Assembly: GCF_002532045.1 (NCBI RefSeq)
Contig: NZ_NWTG01000019.1
Location: forward strand, 1-64,000
Origin: Bradyrhizobium sp. C9
GTDB lineage: Bacteria > Pseudomonadota > Alphaproteobacteria > Rhizobiales > Xanthobacteraceae
Direction: 5' to 3'
DNA length: 64,000 bases
In this document: in pieces, positions 53,694 to 62,980 of the stretch
How the letters are laid out: each line of letters begins with the position of its first letter
Numbering within the stretch: position 1 is the stretch's first letter
The notes under the pieces: model-generated
Seen by the model: the letters and a program-made list of their open reading frames with translations, nothing else
What the model was told of the DNA's origin: nothing
Database searches by the model: none
Position numbers and translations under genes: made by a program

Positions 53694-54896
53694 TCAGTTC
53701 ACCTGCGCGGCGGGCGTCCGGATCTCGCGGGGCAGGATGATCGCGGCCGCAATCGCCAGGAGGCACAGTGCCGCGAACGCGCGCAGCATCATCGAGAAGC
53801 CGCCCTGGTCGTACAGCCAGGCCACCAGGCCGACGGAGGCGCCCGCCGCCGTGAAGCCGACGAAGTAGCGGACCGCATAGGCACGCGAGCGCCATTCCTC
53901 TGTCGTGTACTTGCCGACCATTGCATCGTTCACCGTGACCTGGCCGAACGCACCCATCACGATGCCGATCGAGACCACGATCAGCGGCAGGTCGGACAGG
54001 CTCGCCGCCAGATAAAGGAACGGCGCCAGCAGGAACGACAGCGGCAGCGCCACCGTCTTCAGCGAATATCGGTCGAGCAACTTGCCGATTGTGTACTGCG
54101 TCATTGCGCCGAACACATAGACCCCCGCCGCGATCACGCCGAGCAGCGCCGGGCTCCTGGTCAGATCGGCGAGCCGCTCCGCGAACAGCTTCGGCAGCGC
54201 CACCGTCACCGCGTTGAACGTGGTCGAGATCGCGATCACCACGATCAAGAGCGACAGCACCACCCGCCACATGTCTTCCTTGGCGACGCGCACCTGCGCC
54301 GCGGCCTGCCTCGAGCCCTTGCGGTCCTCATGCACCACCGTCATCGCAAAGGCGATGCCGACCAGCACGGTGACCGTGCCCGGCACGATGAAGGCCCAGC
54401 GCCAGCCGAGATACTGGCCGATCACGCCGGTGACCAGCGCCGACGAGGCAACCCCGAGATTGCCCCAGACGCCGTTGATCCCCATCTGGGCGCCGAGCTT
54501 CTCGGCATAGGACACGATCATCGCGGTGCCGACCGGATGGTAGATCGAGGCGAAGATACCGATCGCCAGCAGCGCCGCGCCAAGCTGCAGCGGCGTCTGC
54601 ACGAAACCGACCGAGATCATCGACAGGCCGATGCCGACGAAGAAGATCACCATCATGTGGCGGCGGCTCCAGCGATCGCCGAGCCAGCCCGTGACCAGCG
54701 AGCCGGCGCCGAAGGCGATGAAGCCCGGCGTCGCATAGGGCAGCAGCTCCGAATAGGCCATGCCGAGCGCCGGGCCCATGATGATGACGGCGGCGGCGAA
54801 AATCAGCATCGCATAGTGGTCGATGAAATGGCCGGCGTTGACGAAGCTGATCACCCGGCTTGGATTGTTCCTTGGGCTATTCGTTGGGCTGCTCAT
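53694..54896 (-). CDS. MFS transporter divergent from AraC regulator
   Basis: 400 residues, 12 hydrophobic helices. Early FIDHYAMLIFAAAVIIMGPA and SLVTGWLGDRWSRRHMMVIF (motif A: G-x-L-x-D-R) are typical of major facilitator drug or metabolite porters, and IYHPVGTAMIVSYAEKLGAQ resembles fosmidomycin-resistance-like porters. The substrate is unknown. It is divergently transcribed from an AraC regulator with a 66-nt gap, a classic regulator/exporter pair. Confidence 0.87.
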   Translation of the reverse strand: MSSPTNSPRNNPSRVISFVNAGHFIDHYAMLIFAAAVIIMGPALGMAYSELLPYATPGFIAFGAGSLVTGWLGDRWSRRHMMVIFFVGIGLSMISVGFVQTPLQLGAALLAIGIFASIYHPVGTAMIVSYAEKLGAQMGINGVWGNLGVASSALVTGVIGQYLGWRWAFIVPGTVTVLVGIAFAMTVVHEDRKGSRQAAAQVRVAKEDMWRVVLSLLIVVIAISTTFNAVTVALPKLFAERLADLTRSPALLGVIAAGVYVFGAMTQYTIGKLLDRYSLKTVALPLSFLLAPFLYLAASLSDLPLIVVSIGIVMGAFGQVTVNDAMVGKYTTEEWRSRAYAVRYFVGFTAAGASVGLVAWLYDQGGFSMMLRAFAALCLLAIAAAIILPREIRTPAAQVN

Positions 54897-54962
54897 GAGG
54901 CACGTCTCTCGCGCGATTCTTCAATTGCTCGAAAATAGGTTATAGGTGCTTGTCCTGACGGG

Positions 54963-55772
54963 ATGTCGCCAATGACTATCGCTGAGCCGCCAATAAGAGC
55001 CCTCCACAAGGACCGGCGCGTCACCGGCGATGGCGTGCACATGGTCGCGCGCAGCTACCAAAAGGGCGTCCGCCTCGACCCGCACATGCACCGCGAGGCG
55101 CAACTGGTCTATGCCGCGAGCGGCACCATGCAGGTGACGACGCCGAAGGGCCGCTGGCTGGTGCCGCCGGACCGCGCGGTGTGGGTCCCTGCCCTGCTGC
55201 CGCACGCGATCGACGTGCTTGCCGATATCGAGATGCGCACGCTGTATTTCGACCGGGCCTGGCTCGCACGCGAGAAGCGCAGCGACAGCCTCGACCATGA
55301 ATTCGTGGTGCGGGTGTCGCCGCTGGTGCACCAGGCGATCCTTGCGCTGTTCGACGCCGCATGCGGACGCGAGCGCACCGAGTTGCTGATCAGGCTCGTG
55401 ATGCTGGAACTGCACCAGGCCGAGGACTCCGCGACCTTCATCCCGCTGCCGCAGGAGCCGCGCTGCCGCCGCGCCGCCGACATCGTGCTGGCCGATCCGA
55501 CCAAGGACCACGAAATCGATGCGCTGGCGCGCACGGTCGGCACCTCGGCGCGGACACTCTCGCGCCTGTTCTCGGCGGAGACGCAACTGTCCTTCAAGAG
55601 CTGGTGCCAGCGCGCCCGCATCGCGGCCGCGATCGAACGCCTGTCGACCAGCGCCAACGTTTCGGTCAAACAGGTCGCCTCCGACCTCGGTTATGCCAGC
55701 GTGCCGGCATTTTCCCATGCGTTCCGCCAGGTCACCGGCAAGACACCGACCGCGTTCGCGGAGAAAACGTGA
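54963..55772 (+). CDS. AraC-family transcriptional regulator
   Basis: 269 residues from ATG 54963; ATG 54972 is an alternative with better spacing. An N-terminal cupin-like sensor domain (HMHREAQLVYAASGTMQVTT, WLVPPDRAVWVPALLPHAID) is followed by a C-terminal AraC DNA-binding domain: EIDALARTVGTSARTLSRLF (first helix-turn-helix) and VKQVASDLGYASVPAFSHAF, RQVTGKTPTAF. It probably controls the divergent MFS gene. The ligand is unknown. Confidence 0.9.
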   Translation: MSPMTIAEPPIRALHKDRRVTGDGVHMVARSYQKGVRLDPHMHREAQLVYAASGTMQVTTPKGRWLVPPDRAVWVPALLPHAIDVLADIEMRTLYFDRAWLAREKRSDSLDHEFVVRVSPLVHQAILALFDAACGRERTELLIRLVMLELHQAEDSATFIPLPQEPRCRRAADIVLADPTKDHEIDALARTVGTSARTLSRLFSAETQLSFKSWCQRARIAAAIERLSTSANVSVKQVASDLGYASVPAFSHAFRQVTGKTPTAFAEKT

Positions 55773-55921
55773 ACCCGATTGGTCATCGGCGACGAATTAT
55801 ACCGCTGTCGCCCTGCGACATATTTCCGTACGATCCATCCGCTTGACTGCAGTCCTCCCGACCTTAAATCCCGTATAAGGTCCGGCTTCACTGAATACGA
55901 CCCGCTGGATACGAACTGCCC

Positions 55922-57274
55922 ATGGCCAACGCCTTCTTCTCCGATCTGCTTTCGACAATTTCCGAACGCGGCCGCGTCCTGCTCGGCCGCGCCAGCCCGG
56001 CCGACGACAAGCAGGATGCGTCCGAACTGCTGGAATTGTGCGAGGCGCTGCTGTCCGGCCGCGGCGAGGCCTCCGGCACCGCGATGGCGCGCGAAGTGCT
56101 CGACCGCTACCATCACCTCGATGCCGCCGGCCGCCTGTCGTTCTTCCAGACGCTGGCCCGCGATTTCGGCCCCGATCACGCCAGGCTGGCGCAGGCGATC
56201 GAGAGCTGGCGCGCCAAAGCCAATGGCGACGACGCCAGCGACCTGCATTTCGCCTCCGAGCCGCGCCGCCAGGAATTGATCCGCCGGCTCAATCGCGCGC
56301 CGGGCGGCACCGGCGAGCTGGTGTCGATCCGCTCGGATCTGCTTTCATTGATGAAGGGCAACAAGGACCTCGCCGCGCTCGATCGCGACGTGGTGCATCT
56401 GCTCTCATCCTGGTTCAACAGGGGATTCCTCGTGCTGCGCAGGATAGACTGGTCGTCGCCGGCCAATATTCTGGAGAAGATCATCCGCTATGAGGCCGTG
56501 CACGAGATCCGCGACTGGGACGATCTGCGCCGCCGCATCGATCCGGTGGATCGCCGCTGCTACGCGTTCTTCCATCCGGCGCTGGCCGACGAGCCGCTGA
56601 TCTTCGTCGAGGTCGCGCTGACCGAAGCCATTCCGGGCGCGATCGCTCCGCTGCTCGCCGAAGAGCGCGAGCCGGTGCCGGTCGAGAAGGCCCGCACCGC
56701 GGTGTTTTATTCGATCTCGAATACCCAGCGCGGGCTCGGCGGCATCTCGTTCGGCAGCTTCCTGATCAAGCAGGTGGTCGAGGAACTGCGCCGCGAATTG
56801 CCCAAGCTCGACAATTTCGTGACGCTGTCGCCGGTGCCGGGCTTCATGCAGTGGATCAAGCAGGCCGATGACGTGCCGCTCACCGAAGAGGACCGTCAGC
56901 TCCTGGAAAGCCTCGGCAAGCCCGACTGGTTCGAGAACGCCGAACTTGCCGCGCAGCTGCGCGCCGTGCTGGAGCCGCTCGCCGCGTACTACTTCCTGAA
57001 GGCACGCACGCCGAAGGGACGGCAGATCGATTCGGTTGCGCGCTTCCATCTCGGCAACGGCGCGCGGCTGGAGCGGATCAACTGGCTCGGCGATCTCTCG
57101 CCCAAGGGCCTGCGCGAATCCGCCGGCGTGATGGTCAACTACCTCTACCGCCTCGACGACATCGAGAAGAACCATGAGGCCTATGCCAACACCGGCGAGG
57201 TAATCGCCTCGAGCGCGGTGAAGAAGCTGCTGAAGGGCGAAGGCCGCCGGCTGCTGGATATGCGGCTGGGGTGA
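55922..57274 (+). CDS. Malonyl-CoA decarboxylase
   Basis: 450 residues, typical length. An N-terminal helical domain (FFSDLLSTISERGRVLLGRA) precedes the GNAT-like catalytic half with VFYSISNTQRGLGGISFGSF, LDNFVTLSPVPGFMQWIKQA, ARFHLGNGARLERINWLGD and SAGVMVNYLYRL. The Ser and His of these blocks are the known catalytic region in the eukaryotic/rhizobial MatA type. It makes acetyl-CoA and CO2 from malonyl-CoA, as used in rhizobial malonate metabolism, but no matB/matC genes are adjacent. Single gene, convergent with the TonB receptor. Confidence 0.92.
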   Translation: MANAFFSDLLSTISERGRVLLGRASPADDKQDASELLELCEALLSGRGEASGTAMAREVLDRYHHLDAAGRLSFFQTLARDFGPDHARLAQAIESWRAKANGDDASDLHFASEPRRQELIRRLNRAPGGTGELVSIRSDLLSLMKGNKDLAALDRDVVHLLSSWFNRGFLVLRRIDWSSPANILEKIIRYEAVHEIRDWDDLRRRIDPVDRRCYAFFHPALADEPLIFVEVALTEAIPGAIAPLLAEEREPVPVEKARTAVFYSISNTQRGLGGISFGSFLIKQVVEELRRELPKLDNFVTLSPVPGFMQWIKQADDVPLTEEDRQLLESLGKPDWFENAELAAQLRAVLEPLAAYYFLKARTPKGRQIDSVARFHLGNGARLERINWLGDLSPKGLRESAGVMVNYLYRLDDIEKNHEAYANTGEVIASSAVKKLLKGEGRRLLDMRLG

Positions 57275-57361
57275 CGGGCCGACACTCTCTCCGCGTCATT
57301 GCAACGACGACAGGGAGCGCGTTCCAACACCGTCATCCTGAGAGAATGTGAATGTATTCAG

Positions 57362-57484
57362 CGTCGTCCTGGCGAAAGCCAGGACCCATTACCCCGACTG
57401 CATGTTGTTGTGCGACGCTGGGGCCACTATTTCACTCTCAATCGAATTCGGTGGTTATGGGTCCTGGCTTTCGCCAGGACGACG
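57362..57484. repeat. Composite hairpin repeat, copy 4 (convergent gap)
   Basis: Nearly identical in arms and core to copy 1 at 8125-8247, including CCTGGCGAAAGCCAGG, GCGACGCTGGGGCC and GAATTCGGTGGTTATGGGTC. It lies between the stops of the malonyl-CoA decarboxylase and TonB receptor genes. Confidence 0.88.
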
Positions 57485-57547
57485 GCGTGGGGAAGCTGCT
57501 CGCTACAATTCTCACGCCGTCATCCCCGCATTCATCATGGCCGGCGC

Positions 57548-59920
57548 CTAAAACCTCGCCCGCGCCGTCAGCCTTACCGTCCGCCCCTGCCCCGGTGAGA
57601 TGTTGTTGTTGCCGTCGGCGGAGGCCCAATAGCCCTTGTCGAAGATGTTCTCGACATTGAGCTGGGCGGTCCAGGTCTCGTCGATCTTGGCATAGACCGC
57701 CGCATCGAAGCGGACGAAGCTCGGCAGCCGCACGGTGTCGTCGGACGAGGCGAAGGAATCGCCGAAATAGATCACGCCGAGCGCGGCCGCCCACATCGGC
57801 GTGAACTGATACTTGTTCCACCAGGCAAACTGATTGTACGGCACGAGCTGGACCCGGTTGCCGGGCACCACGGTCGGCGAAGTGGCGCCGGTGATCTTCG
57901 CATCCGTATAAGCATAGGCCAGCGACGACTGCCACTGCTCGGTGACATGGCCGGTCAGGCTCGCCTCGACGCCGCGGGTCAATGTGCTGCCCGAGGGGAA
58001 GAAGAAGCCGGGATTGTTGCCGTCGGGGATCGGCTGGTTGGTGCGGTTCAGATTGTAGACGGCGGTCGAGAACAACAGCTTCGGATTGACATTCCACTTC
58101 ATGCCGAGCTCGACATTCTCGAAGCGCTGCGGCTGCAGGATCAGCGTGCCGTCGGTCAGCGAGCTGAACTGGTCGCCGGAGGCCGGCAGATAGGAGATGC
58201 TGTAGGCGGTGTAGACCGACATCTGCTCGATCGGCTTGATGATCAGGGCGGCCTGCGGCGACACCAGATTGTCGACGCGGCCGCGATTGGTGTTGGTGTT
58301 CATGTCGGTCGCCGACATGTCGAAGCGGTCGAACCGCGCGCCGGCGATGATCTGCACCGCGCGCGAAATTTCGATAGTGTCCCTGACATAGCCGGACTGG
58401 ATGTTCAGCGCGTAGCGGCTGTTCGAGTCCGGCGTGGTGACGCCGTCGGTATTGGTGCCGGTGAAATGGTGAAGGAACGTCACCGCACCGAAATAGGTCG
58501 GCGCGAACGGGTTCTGCACGATGGTGTTGGTGCCGTTCGGGAACACGCCGGTGTTGCGGATGTCGACGCCGCTCTGGCGGCCGAATTCGGTGCCGAAGCC
58601 GACGGTGTGGAACAACGGACCGGTCCAGGTCTTGTAGGTGAAATCGGTCTGGTTGAAGACGTTGTCGCGGTTGGTCGTGTGCTGATAGGCGCCGAGATTG
58701 ACCGCGGTGTCCGCCGGGTTGACCGCGCCCGCGAGCGCGCCGCCGGTCGGATAGATGTTCTGGTAGAACTTCTGGTAGTCGGCGGCGATGGTGCCGTTGC
58801 GCACCGTCAGCCCGTTCTCGAAATCGTGCTCGATGATGGCCATGCCGGTCTGCACCGTCGCCTGCGCGGTATTCAGGCGCGGGCTGTCGAAGAAGGTCGA
58901 GAAGTCGCCGTTCGGCGCGAACGGCGCGGTCGGGTTGAAGCGGGTTGCGCCGCCCGGCACGCCCTGCGAGGGATTGCCGCGGTCGGCGGTACGTTCGTCG
59001 TGGAAGTACTCGTAGCTTAGCTTGATCTTGGTGTTGTCGTCGGGCTTCAGCGTCACCGTCGGGTTGATGCCGTAGCGCTGAAGGTGATTGAAATCGCGGA
59101 AGGCGTCGGCGCCCTCGTAGAACACGTTGAGCCTTGCTGCGACGTTCTCGTTGATGGCCTGTCCGGCATCGAGGGTGACGCGGCGATCGCCCCATGACCC
59201 GGTCTGCGCCGTCGCCTCGTAGACGCGGTTGCCGTCGGCCTCCTTGAGTGTGCGGTTGAGCAGCCCGCCGCCGGCGCCGCGGCCGAAGGTCAGCGCGCTC
59301 GGGCCCTTCAGCACCTCGATGCTCTGGGCATTGTACGTGTCGCGGAAATACTGCACGTCGTCGCGGAAGCCGTTGACGAAGAAATTGGCGCTGGAATCGA
59401 CGCCGCGGATCACGAGCTCATCGCGATTGCCCTCGCCCTGGTGCACGGCAACGCCGGGAACGTAGCGGGTGACGTCGGTGACGCCCTGGTAGTTCTGGTC
59501 GCGGATCTGCTCCCGCGTCACGACGTTGAGCGATTGCGGGATGTTGACGATGGCGGTGTTGGTCCTGGTCGCAACCGATGTGCTGTTGGCGAAATAGCCC
59601 GATGTACCGGTGCGGGCATCCTGCGATTCCGTGAACGGTGTTGCCGCGGCCGCAGGCTCGATCCGCCGCGCCGTCTGGGTGCGGCGGCCGCGCGCGGCCG
59701 TCGTGCTGCGCGATGTCGATGGCGCGCTGCGGCGGCGTTGCGCGGCCGGCGGGGTGATGGTCACCGGCGGCAGCGTCGAGGCGCCGGCTTGCGAGGGCGT
59801 CGATTGTGCCTGCGCGGCGGAAGACACGAGCGGAACGCTCAGTGCGAGATAACTCGCCGTGAGCAGCGACAGCTTCGCAATCAAAACAGCGCGGCCGCGG
59901 GCCTGTGATCCTGATGTCAT
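57548..59920 (-). CDS. TonB-dependent siderophore receptor
   Basis: 790 residues from ATG 59920 after GGGGAC; the TTG six codons earlier is unlikely. A long signal peptide (AVLIAKLSLLTASYLALSVP, then VSSAAQAQ) and a Pro/Arg-rich stretch precede the plug domain: QSLNVVTREQIRDQNYQGVT, RDELVIRGVDSSANFFVNGF and SIEVLKGPSALTFGRGAGGG. A 22-strand barrel follows, ending RLTARARF with terminal Phe as in outer membrane proteins. It imports an iron-siderophore chelate using TonB energy. No siderophore genes, ferric reductase or regulator are adjacent. Likely iron-regulated. Confidence 0.93.
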   Translation of the reverse strand: MTSGSQARGRAVLIAKLSLLTASYLALSVPLVSSAAQAQSTPSQAGASTLPPVTITPPAAQRRRSAPSTSRSTTAARGRRTQTARRIEPAAAATPFTESQDARTGTSGYFANSTSVATRTNTAIVNIPQSLNVVTREQIRDQNYQGVTDVTRYVPGVAVHQGEGNRDELVIRGVDSSANFFVNGFRDDVQYFRDTYNAQSIEVLKGPSALTFGRGAGGGLLNRTLKEADGNRVYEATAQTGSWGDRRVTLDAGQAINENVAARLNVFYEGADAFRDFNHLQRYGINPTVTLKPDDNTKIKLSYEYFHDERTADRGNPSQGVPGGATRFNPTAPFAPNGDFSTFFDSPRLNTAQATVQTGMAIIEHDFENGLTVRNGTIAADYQKFYQNIYPTGGALAGAVNPADTAVNLGAYQHTTNRDNVFNQTDFTYKTWTGPLFHTVGFGTEFGRQSGVDIRNTGVFPNGTNTIVQNPFAPTYFGAVTFLHHFTGTNTDGVTTPDSNSRYALNIQSGYVRDTIEISRAVQIIAGARFDRFDMSATDMNTNTNRGRVDNLVSPQAALIIKPIEQMSVYTAYSISYLPASGDQFSSLTDGTLILQPQRFENVELGMKWNVNPKLLFSTAVYNLNRTNQPIPDGNNPGFFFPSGSTLTRGVEASLTGHVTEQWQSSLAYAYTDAKITGATSPTVVPGNRVQLVPYNQFAWWNKYQFTPMWAAALGVIYFGDSFASSDDTVRLPSFVRFDAAVYAKIDETWTAQLNVENIFDKGYWASADGNNNISPGQGRTVRLTARARF

Positions 59921-60226
59921 GACGTCGTCCCCAAACAACTGTCGCCTTGCGTGAAGGCGATGCGCTGTCCTCTAGAGAGGTGAGGCGCGGTGCGTCCAGA
60001 CGACGGACTTGAGAAAATTTTTCCGTGAGGCCGGAATAAAGTCGCGACGAAAGCGCGCAGGCGTTGCGCGAAGCGCGCGCCAGGTTGGAAAAGTCAAGGA
60101 TGCAAATGGTTTCTGTCGGCTTCCGGATTTGCGCCGGGAAACGAAGAGCGGCGCTCGCGCGCCGCGCTTCTTGTAGGAATTCCAGATTGTACCGGTTCTA
60201 AAGCGACCTCTCGATGCGCAGCCGCG
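59921..60226. other. Gap upstream of the TonB receptor, 306 nt
   Basis: No gene seen. A TTCTAAA (60196-60202) is one half of a rhizobial iron-control-element-like motif but the matching half is absent. No clear Fur, Irr or RirA box found by eye. Confidence 0.35.
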
Positions 60227-61288
60227 TCACGCGGTGGCGGACCGCGGCCGCAGCCCCGCCGGCAGATGCGCCTCGAGCCAGGCGGAGATCGCAGGCTCGT
60301 TGCGATGGTAGACGAGGCCTGCGGCGATCACGGCAATTCCGATCAGCGACAGCGAGAACGGAAACCACAGCGAGTCCTTGAAGACGACGTCGGCGAGATG
60401 TCCGAGATAGATGCAGATGCCGAACGCCCCGAACACCGCATAGGCGCGCCGCATCAGGATCACCGCAATCGCGACCAGACCGACGTTGAGCAGGCAATAG
60501 ACCGCCTTCGAGAGTTCGGTGGACCCTTCGGACGCGGTGATGCCGCCCCAGAACGCCATCAGGCCGAACAGGTGCAGCCAGAACGCAAAGTCACCATTGC
60601 GGCTGCGATAGTCGACGATCCAGGCCACCGCGAGCACGGCCAATCCGAACCACACCGACACCCGGCGCCGCGTCTCGAAGTCGGCGTAGTTCGTGCCGCT
60701 GAACCACGGCGCCAGATCCATCGACATGAACCACAGCGCGAACGCGATGATCGCGACGATGAAGGCGAAGCGGAAATAGCGCAGCGCGACGATTCCGGCG
60801 ACGACGGTCGCGATCTCCATGAAGATCCAGCTGCCCTTCACCCAGACGTAGAAGTCCTGCACGGTTCCGGGCTTGCCGAACTTGCCCCACCAGCCAAGCT
60901 CGTCCTGGATGCCATAGACCGCAAGCGGCGCCATCGAGACCGCGATCGCAATCAGCAAGCCGCCGGGAACCCGCAGATCCTTGCCGTACCAGAGATGGTG
61001 ACCGGCGACGGCGAACGCGGTGGCGTAGGCGACCGCGCAAGCCGTCAGCGCCCGTCCGCCCATCTGGGTGAACGCCAGGGTCGAGAACAGGCCCATGGCG
61101 CCGATCACGATCAGCGCGCCGGCGTACCAGAGCACATGGGCGGCATCGAACCTGGCCGCCGGGCCTGCATCACCGGCCGCGCCCGGCCCGTCATGGCTTG
61201 CCAGGAAGGCCAGCAGCCGGTCCAGATCAGCGGCGCTGATCACCCCGGCATCGGCGGCGTCCCGGAGATTCTTCGCTGAATATGGCAT
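60227..61288 (-). CDS. Multi-spanning membrane protein, 353 aa
   Basis: From ATG 61288 after GAGGATCA. An N-terminal soluble stretch (MPYSAKNLRDAADAGVISAA, DLDRLLAFLASHDG) with a helix-turn-helix-like charge pattern is followed by about ten hydrophobic helices (HVLWYAGALIVIGAMGLFST, ALTACAVAYATAFAVAGHHL, SWIFMEIATVVAGIVALRYF). The layout resembles DUF2157-type proteins but I cannot confirm the family. No catalytic motif. Its promoter region contains two tandem copies of a palindromic operator. Confidence 0.75.
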   Translation of the reverse strand: MPYSAKNLRDAADAGVISAADLDRLLAFLASHDGPGAAGDAGPAARFDAAHVLWYAGALIVIGAMGLFSTLAFTQMGGRALTACAVAYATAFAVAGHHLWYGKDLRVPGGLLIAIAVSMAPLAVYGIQDELGWWGKFGKPGTVQDFYVWVKGSWIFMEIATVVAGIVALRYFRFAFIVAIIAFALWFMSMDLAPWFSGTNYADFETRRRVSVWFGLAVLAVAWIVDYRSRNGDFAFWLHLFGLMAFWGGITASEGSTELSKAVYCLLNVGLVAIAVILMRRAYAVFGAFGICIYLGHLADVVFKDSLWFPFSLSLIGIAVIAAGLVYHRNEPAISAWLEAHLPAGLRPRSATA

Positions 61289-61363
61289 GCGGTGATCCTC
61301 ATTGCCGGTTCGGGCGCCTCCCCGGGGATCCGCGGAAGGCGCCTCTCCCGTATGAGTATATCG

Positions 61364-61404
61364 GAACGTGAGCAACGTTCAATATTATTTTGAGCGACGC
61401 TCAA
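61364..61404. promoter_or_regulatory. Two tandem palindromic operators 21 bp apart
   Basis: Site 2, TTGAGCGACGCTCAA (61390-61404), is a perfect palindrome with 7-bp arms around A. Site 1, GTGAGCAACGTTCAA (from 61369), is the same motif with four differences in the 16-nt alignment and is spaced exactly 21 bp, two helical turns. They lie 76-116 bp upstream of the minus-strand membrane protein. The form fits TetR-family operators. Confidence 0.6.
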
Positions 61405-61445
61405 GTTATTTCGCAGGCGAACGCGAGCCTGCCGGATGGCACCGC

Positions 61446-62615
61446 CTACGCCGCCAGCGCCTTCATTTCCGCATAGAGGTCGGACTTGCCCTCGAAGCCG
61501 ATGCCGGGAAGGTCGGGCATCACGATATGGCCGCCCTCGACGCGCACGCCGTCCGGGAAGCCGCCATAGGGCTGGAACAGGTCGGGATAGCTCTCATTGC
61601 CGCCGAGGCCGAGGCCGGCCGCGATGTTGAGCGACATCTGGTGGCCGCCATGCGGGATGCAGCGGCTCGGCGACCAGCCATGGGTCTTCAGCACCGCGAG
61701 CGTGCGCTGATATTCGCAGAGCCCGTAGGACAGCGCGCAGTCGAATTGCAGCCAGTCGCGGTCCGGCCGCATGCCGCCGTAGCGGATCAGGTTGCGTGCA
61801 TCCTGGTGGCTGAACAGGTTCTCGCCGGTCGCCATCGCGCCGGGATAGAACTCGGCCAGCGCGGCCTGCAACGCATAATCGAGCGGATCGCCGGCCTCCT
61901 CGTACCAGAACAGCGGATACTCCCGCAGCATCTTGGCATAGGCGATCGCGGTCTCCAGATCGAAGCGGCCGTTGGCGTCGACCGCAAGCTGCGCGCTGCT
62001 GCCGATTTCCTTCAGCACCGCCTCGATGCGCTCGCGGTCCTCAGTGAGCGGCGCGCCGCCGATCTTCATCTTCACGACGTTGTAGCCGCGGTCGAGATAG
62101 CCGCGCATCTCCTTGCGCAATGCGCCGAGGTCCTTGCCCGGATAGTAGTAGCCGCCGGCGGCGTAGACGAACACGCGCGGATTGGCGGTCAAACGATGGC
62201 GCTCGGCAAGCAGCCGGAACAGCGGCTTGCCGGCGATCTTGGCCACCGCGTCCCACACCGCCATGTCGATGGTGCCGACCGCAACCGAACGCTCGCCATG
62301 GCCGCCCGGCTTCTCGTTCGACATCAGCGTCGACCAGACCTTGTCCGGATCGAGGTTGGCGCCATCAGCGTCGAGCAGCGATTTCGGATCGGCCTCGAGC
62401 AGCCGCGGCGCAAAGCGCTCGCGGATCAGACCGCCCTGCCCGTAACGGCCGTTGGAATTGAAGCCGTAGCCGACCACCCGTCGGCCGTCGCGCACCACAT
62501 CGGTGACCACGGCAACCAGGCTCGTGGTCATCTTGGTGAAGTCGATATAGGCGTTGCGGATCGGCGAGGAGATCGGCTTCGTCACCTCGCGGACGTCGAC
62601 GATGCGGACGGACAT
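61446..62615 (-). CDS. tarD: D(-)-tartrate dehydratase (enolase superfamily)
   Basis: 389 residues, identical in length and matching closely my recollection of TarD from Bradyrhizobium japonicum. Catalytic residues align: K182-M-K184 (VVKMKIGG), metal ligands D213 (AVDANGR), E239 (FWYEEAG) and E265 (ATGENLF), and His322 (CIPHGGHQ) as the acid/base partner. It dehydrates D-tartrate to oxaloacetate. No tartrate transporter is nearby; it stands alone, with a repeat downstream of the next gene. Confidence 0.92.
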   Translation of the reverse strand: MSVRIVDVREVTKPISSPIRNAYIDFTKMTTSLVAVVTDVVRDGRRVVGYGFNSNGRYGQGGLIRERFAPRLLEADPKSLLDADGANLDPDKVWSTLMSNEKPGGHGERSVAVGTIDMAVWDAVAKIAGKPLFRLLAERHRLTANPRVFVYAAGGYYYPGKDLGALRKEMRGYLDRGYNVVKMKIGGAPLTEDRERIEAVLKEIGSSAQLAVDANGRFDLETAIAYAKMLREYPLFWYEEAGDPLDYALQAALAEFYPGAMATGENLFSHQDARNLIRYGGMRPDRDWLQFDCALSYGLCEYQRTLAVLKTHGWSPSRCIPHGGHQMSLNIAAGLGLGGNESYPDLFQPYGGFPDGVRVEGGHIVMPDLPGIGFEGKSDLYAEMKALAA

Positions 62616-62641
62616 GGTGCTGCTTTCAGAGTTGCTAGGCG

Positions 62642-62721
62642 CGTCATTCCGGGGCGATGCAAAGCATCGAACCCGGAATCTCGAGATTGCGGGTTCACGC
62701 TTCGCGTGCCCCGGAATGACG
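62642..62721. repeat. CATTCCGGG inverted repeat, copy 2 (co-directional gap)
   Basis: Arms CGTCATTCCGGGG and CCCCGGAATGACG around ACCCGGAATCTCGAGATTGC; same family as 33936-34017. Between tarD and the DUF3297 gene, both on the minus strand, ending 4 nt before the DUF3297 stop. Confidence 0.82.
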
Positions 62722-62725
62722 GTGG

Positions 62726-62980
62726 TTACTTCTTATCCCGGAAATACGGCTCGACCGGCCCGTGCACCTTGATGGTCAGCGGATTGCCGTAACGGTCCTT
62801 GGCATTCCCCGCGGTGACCCGCACCCAGCCCTCGCTGATGCAGTACTCCTCGACATTGGTCTTCTCGGCGCCCTTGAAGCGGATGCCGACGTCGCGCGAA
62901 AGAATCTCCGCGTTGTAGTACGGGCTGTTCGGATCGACCGAAAGGCGGTCGGGAAATTGGTCGTTGGTGTCGTCGCTCAT
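62726..62980 (-). CDS. DUF3297 family protein
   Basis: 84 residues from ATG 62980: DRLSVDPNSPYYNAEILSRD, GIRFKGAEKTNVEEYCISEG, GNPLTIKVHGPVEPYF. This matches DUF3297, a small cytosolic glutathione-peroxidase-associated protein in proteobacteria. The upstream in-frame extension is within the neighbouring gene. It overlaps the glutathione peroxidase stop by four bases (ATGA), so the pair is co-translated; a role in peroxide defence is suggested by this pairing. Confidence 0.85.
   Translation of the reverse strand: MSDDTNDQFPDRLSVDPNSPYYNAEILSRDVGIRFKGAEKTNVEEYCISEGWVRVTAGNAKDRYGNPLTIKVHGPVEPYFRDKK

Noticed and set aside
60196..60202. Possible iron-control half-site TTCTAAA upstream of the TonB receptor
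   Set aside because: The second half of the palindrome is absent and it is about 280 bp from the start codon.
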